Made by a program: the position numbers and the translations under genes. Shown one piece after another: positions 40,248-50,272 of a DNA stretch of 58,980 nt. The notes beneath the pieces are model-generated. The model was not told where the DNA came from. It did not search any database and worked only from the letters and a program-made list of their open reading frames with translations. Origin of the DNA: Porticoccaceae bacterium (GTDB taxonomy: Bacteria > Pseudomonadota > Gammaproteobacteria > Pseudomonadales > Porticoccaceae); assembly GCA_024959305.1 (NCBI GenBank), contig JANXGQ010000034.1, forward strand, positions 1 through 58,980, written 5' to 3'. Numbering within the stretch: the first letter of the stretch is position 1; every line of letters starts with the position of its first letter.

Positions 40248-41423
40248 TCAAGAGAGTAATTGGGTAAAGAACAGCAGGATCCAGTCAAATAATCGCGCAA
40301 ACAGGCCCGCCTGAGGAATATCTTTTTCGGCCACCAAAGGGACCTCAATCATGGTAGTTCCATTAAGACTGACTTGTAGACGTCCCAATGTTTGACCAGC
40401 GGACACCGGGGCTTTTATTTCACTATCAACCAGAATATTTGCGGAAAGGTTCTTTTGCTCGCCCTTGGGGAAGGTCAGAGTTATATCATCGGCAATGGTG
40501 AGGTTTATAAAGTCCTCTTGCCCATACCACAGCGCGGCATTTTCTTTGATTACCTGGCCTGCAGCATAGACAGTTTTGGTATCGTAGTGTCGAAAGCCGT
40601 AGGAAAATAGTTTCTGTGATTCACGGGCTCTTGAATCATCGCTGTTGGCGCCTAACACCGCTGATATCAAACGCATACCGCGGCGTTTTGAAGAGGCTAC
40701 TAAACAGTAACCCGCCTCTTGGGTGTGGCCAGTTTTTAAGCCATCGACGCTACTGTCTCGCCACAGCAATCGATTGCGGTTGGGTTGATTGATATTATTG
40801 TGCTGAAAATATTTTTTTGAATAAATACTGTAATAATTTGGATGTTCATTAATAATTGCCCGGGCGATTATGGTCAAATCCCTAGCCGATGTGACCATGC
40901 CTTCAGCGGGCAATCCAGTGGCGTTGGCATAATAGGTGTTGGACATGCCCAGCAGTTCGGCTTGGTAGCCCATATTATCTGCAAATGCAGTTTCACCGCC
41001 GCTAATATGTTCCGCCAATGCAATAGCGGCGTCATTGCCGGACTGAATAATAACCCCGTGCATAAGATCAATAACTGGAACTTTTGACCTCGGACTTAAA
41101 AACATAGTGGAACCGTCAGTTTTGGCGCCTCCCAGTCTCCACGCGTTGTCGCTGATTAGCACCAAGTCATCTTCATTAAGACGCTTTTCGGCTATCTCAT
41201 TGGAGGTGATATAGGTGGTCATCATTTTTGCCAAACTAGCTGGGGGCAACTGTTCATCGGCATTGTTTTCGGCGAGCACATAGCCAGTGTCAGCATCGAT
41301 TAGAATCCAGGCTTTGGCGTCGAGCTGTGGTGGATCTGGGAGAAACTGTTTTGCTTCAGCCGAGTAAATCGCGCTGCAGCAGAGTAAAACAATAATAGGG
41401 TATAGGTTGCATTTTTTCAACAT
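40248..41423 (-). CDS. dacA: D-alanyl-D-alanine carboxypeptidase (PBP5/6 type)
   Basis: Trims the terminal D-Ala from peptidoglycan pentapeptides. From ATG 41423 it is 391 residues with a signal peptide ('MLKKCNLYPIIVLLCCSAIYSAEA'). The three active-site motifs of the serine-acylating family are SLAK (Ser 63, Lys 66), SGN (128-130) and KTG (230-232). The C-terminal beta domain and amphipathic anchor ('ARLFDWILLFFTQLLS') are typical of PBP5. It is part of the conserved lipA-to-nadD cluster. Confidence 0.95.
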   Translation of the reverse strand: MLKKCNLYPIIVLLCCSAIYSAEAKQFLPDPPQLDAKAWILIDADTGYVLAENNADEQLPPASLAKMMTTYITSNEIAEKRLNEDDLVLISDNAWRLGGAKTDGSTMFLSPRSKVPVIDLMHGVIIQSGNDAAIALAEHISGGETAFADNMGYQAELLGMSNTYYANATGLPAEGMVTSARDLTIIARAIINEHPNYYSIYSKKYFQHNNINQPNRNRLLWRDSSVDGLKTGHTQEAGYCLVASSKRRGMRLISAVLGANSDDSRARESQKLFSYGFRHYDTKTVYAAGQVIKENAALWYGQEDFINLTIADDITLTFPKGEQKNLSANILVDSEIKAPVSAGQTLGRLQVSLNGTTMIEVPLVAEKDIPQAGLFARLFDWILLFFTQLLS

Positions 41424-41531
41424 AGTAGCGATACCGAAACAGCCAATTCTAAAAGCGCACATTCTAACACCAGTCACGGTCTTGTGCCCATTTAGAAATA
41501 TCTCCAAGGCAACCTTAAAGGGTTTTACGAG

Positions 41532-42335
41532 TTACAGCTCTACAGTGAAAGCTGAGATATTAGCTTTCTGTTTTAGAGTCTGTTTGATCAGCAGTAGCTC
41601 CCTATCATCGGCGATAGGCCCCAATAGGACTTTATACGAATGATCTTTTTTTCTAATCACAGCGGGCAGTCCGGTCGAATTGCCAACCCTGGTAGCCAGC
41701 ATGGTTGCGGATTGCCGGTTATCGAAAGCCCCCACCTGAAGATAGTCTCCATTCGCTGCTTTTGTGTCCGCTGCAGTGATAGGGTCATTGGGTAGTACGG
41801 CTGCGACAGATACATCCGCTGTTCCCTGTTTTGCAAAGCCCAGTTTTAGAGCTGCTACATAGGACATATCGATAATTCGCGAGTCGTGGAAAGGCCCGCG
41901 ATCATTCACGCGAACGATTACCCAGCGCTTGTTGTCGAGATTGGTGACCCGCACATAGCTGGGGATAGGCAGTGTTTTATGGGCGGCGGTCATGGCGTAC
42001 ATATCATAGGTATCGCCATTGGATGTTTTGCGGCCATGAAATTTGCTGCCATACCAAGATGCAGTGCCGGTTTCCCGATAGCCTTTGTTGCTGGGAAGCA
42101 CCACATAGGTTTTACCAAATTGTTGGTAAGGATTATTGCTTGCGCTGGTAATTTCTTCATCGATTGGTACAGCATCGGGGATCGAGCTGATATCCACTGG
42201 TACCCCAGCGCCGTCTTGAATTGGAATGCCTACAGACTGCCAGTTGCTGCAAGCTCCTAATAATACTAGTAGTAGGCTTAAAAGTACCACAGTTGCAGAG
42301 CGATTTTGCGTTCTAGCAGCTTTCAAGAAATTCAC
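41532..42335 (-). CDS. rlpA: RlpA family lipoprotein (DPBB and SPOR domains)
   Basis: A 267-residue envelope protein. The lipobox is 'LVLLGACS'. The double-psi beta-barrel holds 'TGTASWYGSKFHGRKTSNG' and 'VRVNDRGPFHDSRIIDMSY', with the His/Asp pair of lytic transglycosylase-active RlpA. The SPOR domain at the C-terminus ('YLQVGAFDNRQSATMLATRV') binds denuded septal glycan. It is expected to cut glycan strands at the septum. Its start overlaps the end of mltB by 23 bp. Confidence 0.93.
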   Translation of the reverse strand: MNFLKAARTQNRSATVVLLSLLLVLLGACSNWQSVGIPIQDGAGVPVDISSIPDAVPIDEEITSASNNPYQQFGKTYVVLPSNKGYRETGTASWYGSKFHGRKTSNGDTYDMYAMTAAHKTLPIPSYVRVTNLDNKRWVIVRVNDRGPFHDSRIIDMSYVAALKLGFAKQGTADVSVAAVLPNDPITAADTKAANGDYLQVGAFDNRQSATMLATRVGNSTGLPAVIRKKDHSYKVLLGPIADDRELLLIKQTLKQKANISAFTVEL

Positions 42336-43332
42336 AGCGACGTTCTCGAATAGCCAAACTCAGCTGGTAAACCGCCATTGCGTATTTAATCCGTGGGTTG
42401 TAACGACCGATAACATAAAAGTTATGTAAGCCCAGCCAGTATTCGTCCCTATACTTTCCGGCCAGCAATATCGGAAACGCCTTGCTGTCCTTGGCATAGT
42501 TTTCCACGGGTTTATAGCCCTTGGTTTCAAGATCGGCAATGCTTATTTTGGGGCGGCGCATTTTATTCAGCCCCTGGCTATCGAAATCTTTCCCTACCTG
42601 TGCTCTGGTCGCCACCGGCTGATCTTTTTTCCAGCCGTGTTTGGTAAAATAGTTGGCCACACTGCCAATGGCATCTGTGGGGTTTGTCCAGATATCTGCC
42701 AGCTTGTCGCCGTCGTAGTCAACGGCATAATTGCGATAGCTGTTGGGCATAAATTGACCCCAACCCATAGCACCTGCATAAGAGCCTTTTAGAGATAAGG
42801 GATCTTGATTTTGTTCTCTTGCCAACAAAAATAGGTGTTCGAGCTGTGTGGTGAAAAATTTCTTTCGAGATTCTCTTTTCTCAATCGAGACGTAGTAGTC
42901 AAATGCCAGTGTGCTCAACGCATCCACAACTCGGTAGCTGCCGGTATTTCTACCATAATTGGTTTCGACGCCGATAATACTGACAATAATCGCCGGATCA
43001 ACACCAAAGTCCTCTGCAGCTCGCTGCAGGGTTTGCTGGTTTTTATTCCAAAATTTGACGCCTCGATTGATGCGAAGCTCTGAAACAAATAGCTTTCTAT
43101 AATCGTGCCACGGCTTAACCTTCTCGGCGGGCCGGCTCATTGCTTTGACTATTGATTGCTGATGTTTGGCTTCAGACAACCAGCCGAGGATCTGTTTCTG
43201 TTCAAATTGATGCTGATTGACCATAAGGTCAATAAATGCGTCCACCTCTGGGTGCTGTGAATAATCCGCAGCACAGAGTCCGGCAATAGATGCCCACAGG
43301 GTAATTGAGAAAATTCTGATGATTTTTTTCAA
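42313..43332 (-). CDS. mltB: Membrane-bound lytic murein transglycosylase B
   Basis: Cleaves glycan strands to 1,6-anhydromuropeptides. 339 residues with a signal ('ITLWASIAGLCAA') but without a canonical lipobox. The SLT70-like fold has 'IVSIIGVETNYGRNTGSYR' (catalytic Glu 123) and 'SYAGAMGWGQFMPNSYRNYA'; 'VDYDGDKLADIWTNPTDAIG' is the Ca-binding EF-hand-like loop. MltB in E. coli is a lipoprotein; here the mature form could be soluble. It begins 4 bp into the end of rodA, giving an operon with strong translational coupling. Confidence 0.94.
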   Translation of the reverse strand: MKKIIRIFSITLWASIAGLCAADYSQHPEVDAFIDLMVNQHQFEQKQILGWLSEAKHQQSIVKAMSRPAEKVKPWHDYRKLFVSELRINRGVKFWNKNQQTLQRAAEDFGVDPAIIVSIIGVETNYGRNTGSYRVVDALSTLAFDYYVSIEKRESRKKFFTTQLEHLFLLAREQNQDPLSLKGSYAGAMGWGQFMPNSYRNYAVDYDGDKLADIWTNPTDAIGSVANYFTKHGWKKDQPVATRAQVGKDFDSQGLNKMRRPKISIADLETKGYKPVENYAKDSKAFPILLAGKYRDEYWLGLHNFYVIGRYNPRIKYAMAVYQLSLAIRERRCEFLESC

Positions 43333-44465
43333 GGTCTAGTCCTAATGTGTTTGGGTTCCGAGCTGATTGCCATAATAATACCAAATCCGAAAAATAGAGT
43401 CACAATAGAAGAACCACCGTAACTAATTAATGGTAGCGGCACGCCAACCACCGGCAGCAGTCCTGATACCATACACATATTCACAAACATGTAAATAAAG
43501 AAAGTGAGACCAATACTGCCGGCCATAAGGCGGCCAAATTGAGATTGCGCATTCAATGCAATGATCATGCATTGCCCGATAAAGATCAGATAGAGAACGC
43601 ACAAAATAGTGACGCCGATAAGCCCAAATTCTTCTGCTAATACAGCGATGATAAAGTCGGTATGGCTTTCGGGCAAAAAATTTAACTGTGATTGGGTTCC
43701 CTGCGTCCAACCCTTTCCTGTGAATCCTCCAGACCCTATGGCTGTAGTGGATTGAATAATATTCCAGCCGGCACCGAATTTATCATCCTCCGGTGACAGA
43801 AGGGTTAGAACGCGCTGTTTTTGGTAATCGCGCATCACATATAACCAGAGTATTGGAGCCGTAGCTAGGCCGCCCAGAAAGGATCCTATCAAATAGCGCT
43901 TCCTGAGTCCGGCCAAGAAAAGTACAAAAAAACCAGAGGTAAAAACCAGTATCGCAGTTCCCAAATCCGGTTGCTTGACAATCATTAGCGCGGGAATGCC
44001 AACCATCAGCAGAGCGCCTACGACATGTTTAAAAGTGGGGGGTATATAGTGCCGACCAAGGTAGGCTGAAACCATCATTGGCACGGCAATTTTGGCTATT
44101 TCCGAAGGTTGAAATCGGGTAAATCCAAGATTGAGCCAACGTGTTGCTCCTTTGGCTTCAACACCAAAAGCTAGAACTGCGAGCAATGCGAGCAATGCCA
44201 TCCCATAAAAAAATGTGGCCCAACGCTCCCAAAACCGCACCGGAAATTGCGCTACAATCAGCATGCCGGAGAAACCTGCGAGCATAAAAGTTGCCTGGCG
44301 CTTTACATAGAAGAGACTCTGCTCGCTGGCACTGTAAAGGACAAATAAGCCAACCGTGCACAGCACTAGCAGTATCATCAGCAATGTGATGTCGATATGA
44401 AATGGATTGTGGCGCCTATCACCCCCTTTGGTATCCAATCGCCTGACAAAATCATCTTGATACAT
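43329..44465 (-). CDS. rodA: Rod shape-determining peptidoglycan polymerase RodA
   Basis: A SEDS-family glycosyltransferase for lateral wall growth, working with PBP2. 378 residues, about ten membrane helices. The family motifs 'RFQPSEIAKIAVPMM', 'IVKQPDLGTAILVF', 'FLPESHTDFIIAVLAEEFG' and 'GVPLPLISYGGSSIVTLF' are intact, including the catalytic Asp in the 'SHTDFI' loop region. It follows mrdA by 3 bp on the same strand. Confidence 0.97.
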   Translation of the reverse strand: MYQDDFVRRLDTKGGDRRHNPFHIDITLLMILLVLCTVGLFVLYSASEQSLFYVKRQATFMLAGFSGMLIVAQFPVRFWERWATFFYGMALLALLAVLAFGVEAKGATRWLNLGFTRFQPSEIAKIAVPMMVSAYLGRHYIPPTFKHVVGALLMVGIPALMIVKQPDLGTAILVFTSGFFVLFLAGLRKRYLIGSFLGGLATAPILWLYVMRDYQKQRVLTLLSPEDDKFGAGWNIIQSTTAIGSGGFTGKGWTQGTQSQLNFLPESHTDFIIAVLAEEFGLIGVTILCVLYLIFIGQCMIIALNAQSQFGRLMAGSIGLTFFIYMFVNMCMVSGLLPVVGVPLPLISYGGSSIVTLFFGFGIIMAISSEPKHIRTRP

Positions 44466-44468
44466 TGG

Positions 44469-46373
44469 CTAATTAATCTCTGCTTGGGCGGCCAGCAATT
44501 GTGGCGTTGCTAGGTTGGCAGCCTGTTGGTTTTGTCGATCTAGATCGCTTAGGTAGGCATCGATTACTTTGCGCGCTATGGGTGCTGCCGTCAAGCTGCC
44601 ATGTTCCCCATTTTCAACGATTAAGCCGATGGCAATCGCCGGGTCATCAGCTGGCGCAAAAGCGATAAACAGCGCATGGTCCCATTTTCTTTTATCAATT
44701 TTGGATGAGTCATATTCTTCTTCCTCGTTGATGCTGATAACCTGAGCTGTCCCAGTTTTTCCGGCTATTTTGTAAGTCAGATTTTTATTGATACCTCGGC
44801 CTGTTCCGCGGGCAGAATGCACAACATCCGTCATAGCTTCGTGTATATAGTCCCAGTGCCTGTTATCAATGTTAATTTTTTCGGCGTCTGGTGCTGGGCT
44901 TACGGTTTCACCATTGATCGCTTTAACTAACCGAGGTTTGACAAGTTTTCCTCGAGAGGCGATACGGGCTGACATGACAGCCAATTGCAGAGGCGTAGTC
45001 AGCATAAAACCCTGACCTATACTTGTATTAATGGTATCTCCATCAAACCAATCCTGATGACGATGGGTTTTTTTCCAATCTCTCGAAGGCATTATTCCCC
45101 GCCGTTCTCCAGGTAGATCTATCCCAGTTACTTGCCCTAGACCAAATTTAGCACTTTGTTCAGATAGTAGATCTATGCCGGTTTTTACACCAACGGTGTA
45201 AAAGAATACATCACAGGATTCAATAATAGCTTTGGCGAGATCAACCCCCTTTCCATGACCTCCCTGCTCGGAGTTGTGGTCGCGCCATGGACGTTTAATA
45301 CCCTCCATAAAAAAGTATCCGGGGTCATTGATGGCATAGTCCAAATCAAAAATATTGTTGTGTAATCCAATTAAGCCGAACAGAGGCTTAATCGTAGATC
45401 CAGGCGGATACTGTCCGCGCAAGGCGCGATTAAATAGTGGTCGATCCGGTGAATTAAGTAATTTATCGTATTGTTTCTGACTGATACCAGAGGTAAAAAG
45501 ATTTGAATCATAGCTGGGGGCGCTCACCATGCTTAGAATGCCACCGGTTTTTACATCCATGGCAACTAGGGCGCCCCGCTCACCTTGCAAAGCATCCAGT
45601 GCTATCTTCTGCAGACGGCTGTCGATATAGAGGCTTAGGTTGTCGCCCGGAACAGCGCCTTTCTTGCCCAATACACGCATTACCCGACCTCGGGCATTGG
45701 TCTCTACCTGCTTTGTACCCACCGTCCCCAACAAGGATTTTTCGTAAAACTTTTCGAGGCCGATTTTGCCTATAAAATCTGTGCCTCTATAATCATCTGC
45801 ATCAATGGTTTTAATCTCCCGCTCATCGATTCGCCCCATATAGCCAATCACATGGGCAAACAGGTCCTCCCTAGGGTAGAAGCGCATCAGTTGAGCACTG
45901 ACCTCTGCGCCAGAGAGTAAGTGGCTATTGACTGCTAGAATAGCGCGTTCTTGTTCTGTTAAGTTATATTTTAGCGGTATGGATTCAAAGGGTTTTCCGC
46001 GCTTGGCACGTTTTTCAAAACGCGACAGATCGCGCTCTGAAATAGTTACCAATGAACCCAGAGTAGCTAATAGTTGGCCAACATTTTTCGCGCTGTCAGC
46101 AATAATATTCAGAGTGAAAGTGGGCCGGTTATCGGCTATTAGCTGTCCGTGGCGGTCGTATATAAGTCCTCGCACGGGCGCAACAGATCTAATATGTATG
46201 CGGTTTTTATTAGAATTGGTGACATAATCTTGGTGTCGAATGATCTGCAAATCAAAGTATCGAAACAAGATAATTGAGGTCAGGGCCAGCAAACCTACAT
46301 AGGCGATCACCAGCCTGAGAGCAAAAACTTTGCGCTCCTTTTGCGGGTCTGAAATAGCGACATCTTTCAACAT
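44469..46373 (-). CDS. mrdA: Penicillin-binding protein 2
   Basis: Class-B PBP, the transpeptidase partner of RodA. 634 residues with an N-terminal membrane helix ('LVIAYVGLLALTSIILFRYF'), a dimerisation/pedestal region ('APVRGLIYDRHGQLIADN') and the transpeptidase domain: STIK (Ser 326, Lys 329), SCD (386-388) and KTG (539-541). 'RDWKKTHRHQDWFDGDTINT' is the PBP2 signature. It is followed by rodA and preceded by rlmH, as in E. coli. Confidence 0.97.
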   Translation of the reverse strand: MLKDVAISDPQKERKVFALRLVIAYVGLLALTSIILFRYFDLQIIRHQDYVTNSNKNRIHIRSVAPVRGLIYDRHGQLIADNRPTFTLNIIADSAKNVGQLLATLGSLVTISERDLSRFEKRAKRGKPFESIPLKYNLTEQERAILAVNSHLLSGAEVSAQLMRFYPREDLFAHVIGYMGRIDEREIKTIDADDYRGTDFIGKIGLEKFYEKSLLGTVGTKQVETNARGRVMRVLGKKGAVPGDNLSLYIDSRLQKIALDALQGERGALVAMDVKTGGILSMVSAPSYDSNLFTSGISQKQYDKLLNSPDRPLFNRALRGQYPPGSTIKPLFGLIGLHNNIFDLDYAINDPGYFFMEGIKRPWRDHNSEQGGHGKGVDLAKAIIESCDVFFYTVGVKTGIDLLSEQSAKFGLGQVTGIDLPGERRGIMPSRDWKKTHRHQDWFDGDTINTSIGQGFMLTTPLQLAVMSARIASRGKLVKPRLVKAINGETVSPAPDAEKINIDNRHWDYIHEAMTDVVHSARGTGRGINKNLTYKIAGKTGTAQVISINEEEEYDSSKIDKRKWDHALFIAFAPADDPAIAIGLIVENGEHGSLTAAPIARKVIDAYLSDLDRQNQQAANLATPQLLAAQAEIN

Positions 46374-46387
46374 CTGATTAACCTAAT

Positions 46388-46855
46388 CTAACTGCGATGA
46401 TAAGGATGGTTGCTATTGATTGTCCATGCTCTGTATAGCTGCTCCATTACTAGGATGCGAACCATTGGGTGGGGCAGGGTCAAATCTGATAGCGACCATT
46501 TCATATTGGCGCGGGTCAAACAGTCCGCAGACAAGCCGTCGGGGCCACCAATCATCAGGCACAGATTCTGTCCGTTCATTTGCCAGTTTGTTAGCTGGGA
46601 GGCCAATGCCTCTGTGGATAGAGATTTTCCAACCACATCCAAAGCAACTGCGAAGTCTTGCTTGTCGATATTCTTTAGCAGAGCTCGCCCCTGATTTTCT
46701 ATCGATTGATTGGATGGGTTCCTCCCTCTGACGTTAATAGGAACCTCAATCAGCTCTACCTTTAACTCTGCAGGCATACGTTTGCAGTACTCTTTAAAAC
46801 CGGAGTTTACCCAGTCGGGCATACGCGTGCCCACTGCCAACAGTTTAAGTTTCAT
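46388..46855 (-). CDS. rlmH: 23S rRNA pseudouridine1915 N3-methyltransferase
   Basis: A SPOUT-class enzyme that methylates pseudouridine 1915 of 23S rRNA using SAM. The 155-residue protein starts 'MKLKLLAVGTRMPDWVNSGF', with 'CKRMPAELKVELIEVP', 'ALDVVGKSLSTEALA', 'LMIGGPDGLSADC' and 'LTLPHPMVRILVMEQLYRAW', the complete family pattern. It lies between rsfS and mrdA in the conserved order. Confidence 0.97.
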   Translation of the reverse strand: MKLKLLAVGTRMPDWVNSGFKEYCKRMPAELKVELIEVPINVRGRNPSNQSIENQGRALLKNIDKQDFAVALDVVGKSLSTEALASQLTNWQMNGQNLCLMIGGPDGLSADCLTRANMKWSLSDLTLPHPMVRILVMEQLYRAWTINSNHPYHRS

Positions 46856-46887
46856 AGATGCCTAGCTCGAGTAATCCATGAAAACGC

Positions 46888-47238
46888 CTAGCTGACAGGC
46901 TCTTCTTCGCTGTCATTGGGTCGCACCGACCACAGCCGTTCAAGGTCATAGAATTCACGGGTTGTAGGCAGCATAATATGAACAATAACATCACCAAAAT
47001 CCACCAGTATCCACTCTGAGCTATCGTCGCCCTCAATACCGATCATGCTGTAGCCCGCTTTTTTGGCATCTACCACCACGCTGTTGGCTAGGGATTTAAC
47101 TTGGCGGTTGGAATTGCCCGAGGCGACAACCATAGTATCCATCACGCCGGTGAGTTCGCGTACATCGATGGCGGTGATATCGATTGCCTTGATCTCCTCA
47201 AGGGCGTTAATAACAATGTCTTTTAAAGCTTGCGTCAT
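46888..47238 (-). CDS. rsfS: Ribosome silencing factor RsfS
   Basis: Binds ribosomal protein L14 on the large subunit and blocks subunit joining in starvation. The 116-residue protein shows 'DITAIDVRELTGVMDTMVVA', 'GNSNRQVKSLANSV', 'GIEGDDSSEWILVDFGDVIV' and 'MLPTTREFYDLERLW', the DUF143 signature. It sits between nadD and rlmH. In relatives this order is fixed. Confidence 0.97.
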   Translation of the reverse strand: MTQALKDIVINALEEIKAIDITAIDVRELTGVMDTMVVASGNSNRQVKSLANSVVVDAKKAGYSMIGIEGDDSSEWILVDFGDVIVHIMLPTTREFYDLERLWSVRPNDSEEEPVS

Positions 47239-47247
47239 AGCAATTAT

Positions 47248-47880
47248 TTACTCGTATAAATGATGTTTTTGAATATAATCGACCACTGTATCAGGGGTCA
47301 TAAAATTAATACTTTCACCCTGCTTAATCTTGTCGCGGATATTGGTGGACGATAGATCTAACAGGGTCAAATCGCAAAAATGTACATGGCCCCTAGAGCA
47401 CTTTTTTACAGCGGCCAAATCATCGCAGCGGTGTTGAGCAATCCAGTCTGCCAGAACACCTTGGCTTGGCGCCTGCCAGCCCGGTCGTGAAGGGATCACA
47501 ATATGGCAGTGATCCAGTAGTTCATGCCAGCGCTGCCAGCTATCTAATGTTACCAAGGAATCCATACCTACACATAAAAATAATGGCGTCTGCTCGCCAA
47601 TTTCCTGCCGCACCAACTGTACTGTATCAATACTATAACTGGGCGCCGCCCTGTGCAATTCCAAGTCGTCTGCTTTCAGTGCGGACTGCTCGCCAATAGC
47701 CAACTGCAACATCGCCAAGCGCTGTTTAGCAGCAACCGCTGGTTGGTCGCGGTGAGGCGGAAACGCACAGGGCAGCATACGCATACTTTGCACTTGCAAT
47801 AGTTCCGCCAGTTCCGCCGCAATCTTCACATGGCCAAAATGCACAGGATTAAAAGTGCCGCCAAATAGCGCAACAGACAT
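47248..47880 (-). CDS. nadD: Nicotinate-nucleotide adenylyltransferase
   Basis: Adenylates nicotinate mononucleotide in NAD synthesis. From ATG 47880 it is 210 residues starting 'MSVALFGGTFNPVHFGHVKI' (the HxGH nucleotidyltransferase motif), with 'FPPHRDQPAVAAKQRLAML', 'LFLCVGMDSLVTLDSW' and 'LTLLDLSSTNIRDKI' (ISSTxIR-like motif). An earlier in-frame ATG would overlap proA and is not needed. holA and lptE, which precede nadD in E. coli, are replaced here by proA. Confidence 0.95.
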   Translation of the reverse strand: MSVALFGGTFNPVHFGHVKIAAELAELLQVQSMRMLPCAFPPHRDQPAVAAKQRLAMLQLAIGEQSALKADDLELHRAAPSYSIDTVQLVRQEIGEQTPLFLCVGMDSLVTLDSWQRWHELLDHCHIVIPSRPGWQAPSQGVLADWIAQHRCDDLAAVKKCSRGHVHFCDLTLLDLSSTNIRDKIKQGESINFMTPDTVVDYIQKHHLYE

Positions 47881-47881
47881 A

Positions 47882-49141
47882 TTATTGGCGGATCTGCCCA
47901 TCGCCAAACACCACCCATTTCTGGCTGGTTAGACCCTCGAGACCCACTGGGCCGCGAGCGTGGATCTTATCAGTGGAGATGCCAATCTCCGCGCCCAAGC
48001 CGTATTCAAAGCCGTCGGCAAAGCGGGTCGATGCATTGAGCATCACCGAACTTGAATCCACCTCGGCGATAAAGCGCCGACCGCGATTAAAGTCTTCAGT
48101 CACAATCGACTCGGTGTGCTGGGAGCTGTATTCATTGATATGATCAATAGCCTGATCAATGCCAGAGACAATTTTGATCGATAACACCGGGGCCAGATAC
48201 TCTTCGCTCCAGTCCTCTTCGCTGGCTTCCTTAATCGACGGAAGAATGGCACGGGTCTTATCACAGCCGCGCATTTCAACCCCTTTCTCGGTATAGATTG
48301 CGGCCAGTTCAGGCAGTACTTTTGTAGCCATGGACTCAGCGATTAGAAGAGATTCCATAGCATTGCAAACCCCATAGCGGTGGGTTTTAGCGTTATCGGC
48401 AATGGCCAAGGCCTTTTTGAGGTCGGCGCAGTCATCAATATACACATGGCAGTTGCCATCCAGATGTTTGATAACAGGTACCCGCGCATCGGCGCTAATG
48501 CGCTCGATCAGGCCTTTGCCGCCGCGCGGCACAATAACATCCACATAGGTCGACATAGTAATCAGCTCGCCCACTGTAGCGCGGTCGGTGGTGTTGATCA
48601 CCTGCACTGCCGATTCTGGTAAGCCCGCTGCAGCCAGACCTCGACCAATACAGGCGGCAATTGCCTGATTGGATTCAATGGCCTCGCTGCCGCCGCGCAA
48701 TATGACGGCATTGCCAGACTTAAGGCACAGGCTGGCCGCATCAATAGTGACATTTGGGCGGGACTCATAAATAATGCCGATCACCCCCAGCGGTACACGC
48801 ATCTGGCAAAGTTGAATACCGCTGGGGCGATAACCCAGATCAGTCATCTCACCCACTGGGTCCGGCAGCCTAGCTACCTGATGCAAGCCTTCGATCATAG
48901 CGTCGATACGCTCGTCATTGAGTTCTAAACGATCCAGTAGAGCGGCGTCGAGACCATTGTTGCGGCCATTCTTCATATCCACAGCATTGGCCGTCAAAAT
49001 CTCATTGCGGCCAGCGTTTAAATGGTCGGCAATAGCCAGCAGAGCGTTGTTTTTTATCTCGCTACTGGCACGTGCAAGTGCACGGGAAGATTCCCGAGCG
49101 GCAATGCCAACAGATTGCATATAGGCTTTAATATCCATCAT
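47882..49141 (-). CDS. proA: Gamma-glutamyl phosphate reductase
   Basis: Reduces glutamyl 5-phosphate with NADPH, the second step of proline synthesis. Starting at ATG 49141 it is about 419 residues, with '[19 protein letters not shown]', '[14 protein letters not shown]', 'VPRGGKGLI', '[11 protein letters not shown]' and catalytic Cys in '[13 protein letters not shown]'. A TTG two codons earlier and a second ATG directly after are alternatives. The proB gene is not in this window. The stop lies 1 bp from the nadD start. Confidence 0.96.
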   Translation of the reverse strand: MMDIKAYMQSVGIAARESSRALARASSEIKNNALLAIADHLNAGRNEILTANAVDMKNGRNNGLDAALLDRLELNDERIDAMIEGLHQVARLPDPVGEMTDLGYRPSGIQLCQMRVPLGVIGIIYESRPNVTIDAASLCLKSGNAVILRGGSEAIESNQAIAACIGRGLAAAGLPESAVQVINTTDRATVGELITMSTYVDVIVPRGGKGLIERISADARVPVIKHLDGNCHVYIDDCADLKKALAIADNAKTHRYGVCNAMESLLIAESMATKVLPELAAIYTEKGVEMRGCDKTRAILPSIKEASEEDWSEEYLAPVLSIKIVSGIDQAIDHINEYSSQHTESIVTEDFNRGRRFIAEVDSSSVMLNASTRFADGFEYGLGAEIGISTDKIHARGPVGLEGLTSQKWVVFGDGQIRQ

Positions 49142-49252
49142 TTTCAATTGGGTACAATCGATGTTGTTAAAAGAGCGCCATTATACGAGCAGTGCCACCA
49201 TAATTCCTTACTTTTGGCGTATTTATATAACCGAGAACGTATTAATGGAAGT

Positions 49253-50272
49253 TTAGCCTTTAAGCTGCTTGCCAACGATTTCGGCCAGCGCTTCAATATG
49301 GGTCGGATTATCATTTAGGCAGGGAATATAGTGAAACTGCTCACCACCGGCATCAGTAAAAATCTTGCGACCCTCTTCATTGATTTCCTCTAGGGTCTCA
49401 AGACAGTCAGATGCAAAGCCGGGGCAGATAACCGCAATATGCTTAACCCCATCGGCGGGCAATGTTTGCAATGTTTTATCCGTGTAGGGTTGCAACCAAG
49501 GTTCGCGGCCAAAGCGCGACTGGAAGCTGGTTAATACCTGATCTTCATGCAAGCCCATGCGCTCGCGCACCAGTCTGGTAGTTTGCTGGCAAAAGCAGTG
49601 GTAGGGATCGCCGTTATTTAGGTGGCGTTGTGGGGTGCCGTGGTAAGAAAAAATTAATTTATCAGGCCGACCCTGTTTTTCAATATGGTGACGAATACTG
49701 GAACAGAGGGCATCTATATAGGACGGAGATTGATGATAACCGCTGACAAAATGTAACTCTGGTACCCAGCGCAGTTTGCCAAAGGCCTTGGCTACTGCAT
49801 CAAAGGTGGAGCCGGTGGTGGCGCCTGAATACTGGGGGTACAGAGGCAGTACAGTAATATGCCGCACATTCATATCGGTGAGCTTGTGAATGGCCGCTTC
49901 AATGGAGGGATTGCCATAGCGCATACCCAGCACCACAGGGACTTTGTCGGCGTATTTCTCGGCGAGAATCTGCTGTACGCCATCTACCTGAGCACGGCTG
50001 TGAATCAGCAGGGGAGAGCCTTGATCGGTCCAAACACTGCGATAGAGTGCAGCTGAACGGCGCGGGCGAATACGCAGAATAATCAAATTGAGAATTATCC
50101 ACCACAGCAGGCGAGGTATCTCAACCACCCGCGGGTCGCTTAAAAACTCTTTCAAATAGCGGCGCAATTCAGCCGTTTGCGGCGCATCTGGGGTGCCGAG
50201 ATTGCAAAGAATGACGCCCTGCTTGGGCGCTGGCCCTTTGTGGTCGTATTCGGTCTGACCTCTATACTTCAT
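49253..50272 (-). CDS. hemH: Ferrochelatase
   Basis: Inserts ferrous iron into protoporphyrin IX, the last step of heme b synthesis. 339 residues: 'GVILCNLGTPDAPQTAELRR', 'LPLYPQYSGATTGSTFDAV', 'LIFSYHGTPQRHL' (the active-site His) and 'VICPGFASDCLETLEEINEE' (Cys region and catalytic Glu). No Fe-S-type cysteine tail is seen. It is separate from the hemCDXY operon at 12.7-16.8 kb. Confidence 0.96.
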   Translation of the reverse strand: MKYRGQTEYDHKGPAPKQGVILCNLGTPDAPQTAELRRYLKEFLSDPRVVEIPRLLWWIILNLIILRIRPRRSAALYRSVWTDQGSPLLIHSRAQVDGVQQILAEKYADKVPVVLGMRYGNPSIEAAIHKLTDMNVRHITVLPLYPQYSGATTGSTFDAVAKAFGKLRWVPELHFVSGYHQSPSYIDALCSSIRHHIEKQGRPDKLIFSYHGTPQRHLNNGDPYHCFCQQTTRLVRERMGLHEDQVLTSFQSRFGREPWLQPYTDKTLQTLPADGVKHIAVICPGFASDCLETLEEINEEGRKIFTDAGGEQFHYIPCLNDNPTHIEALAEIVGKQLKG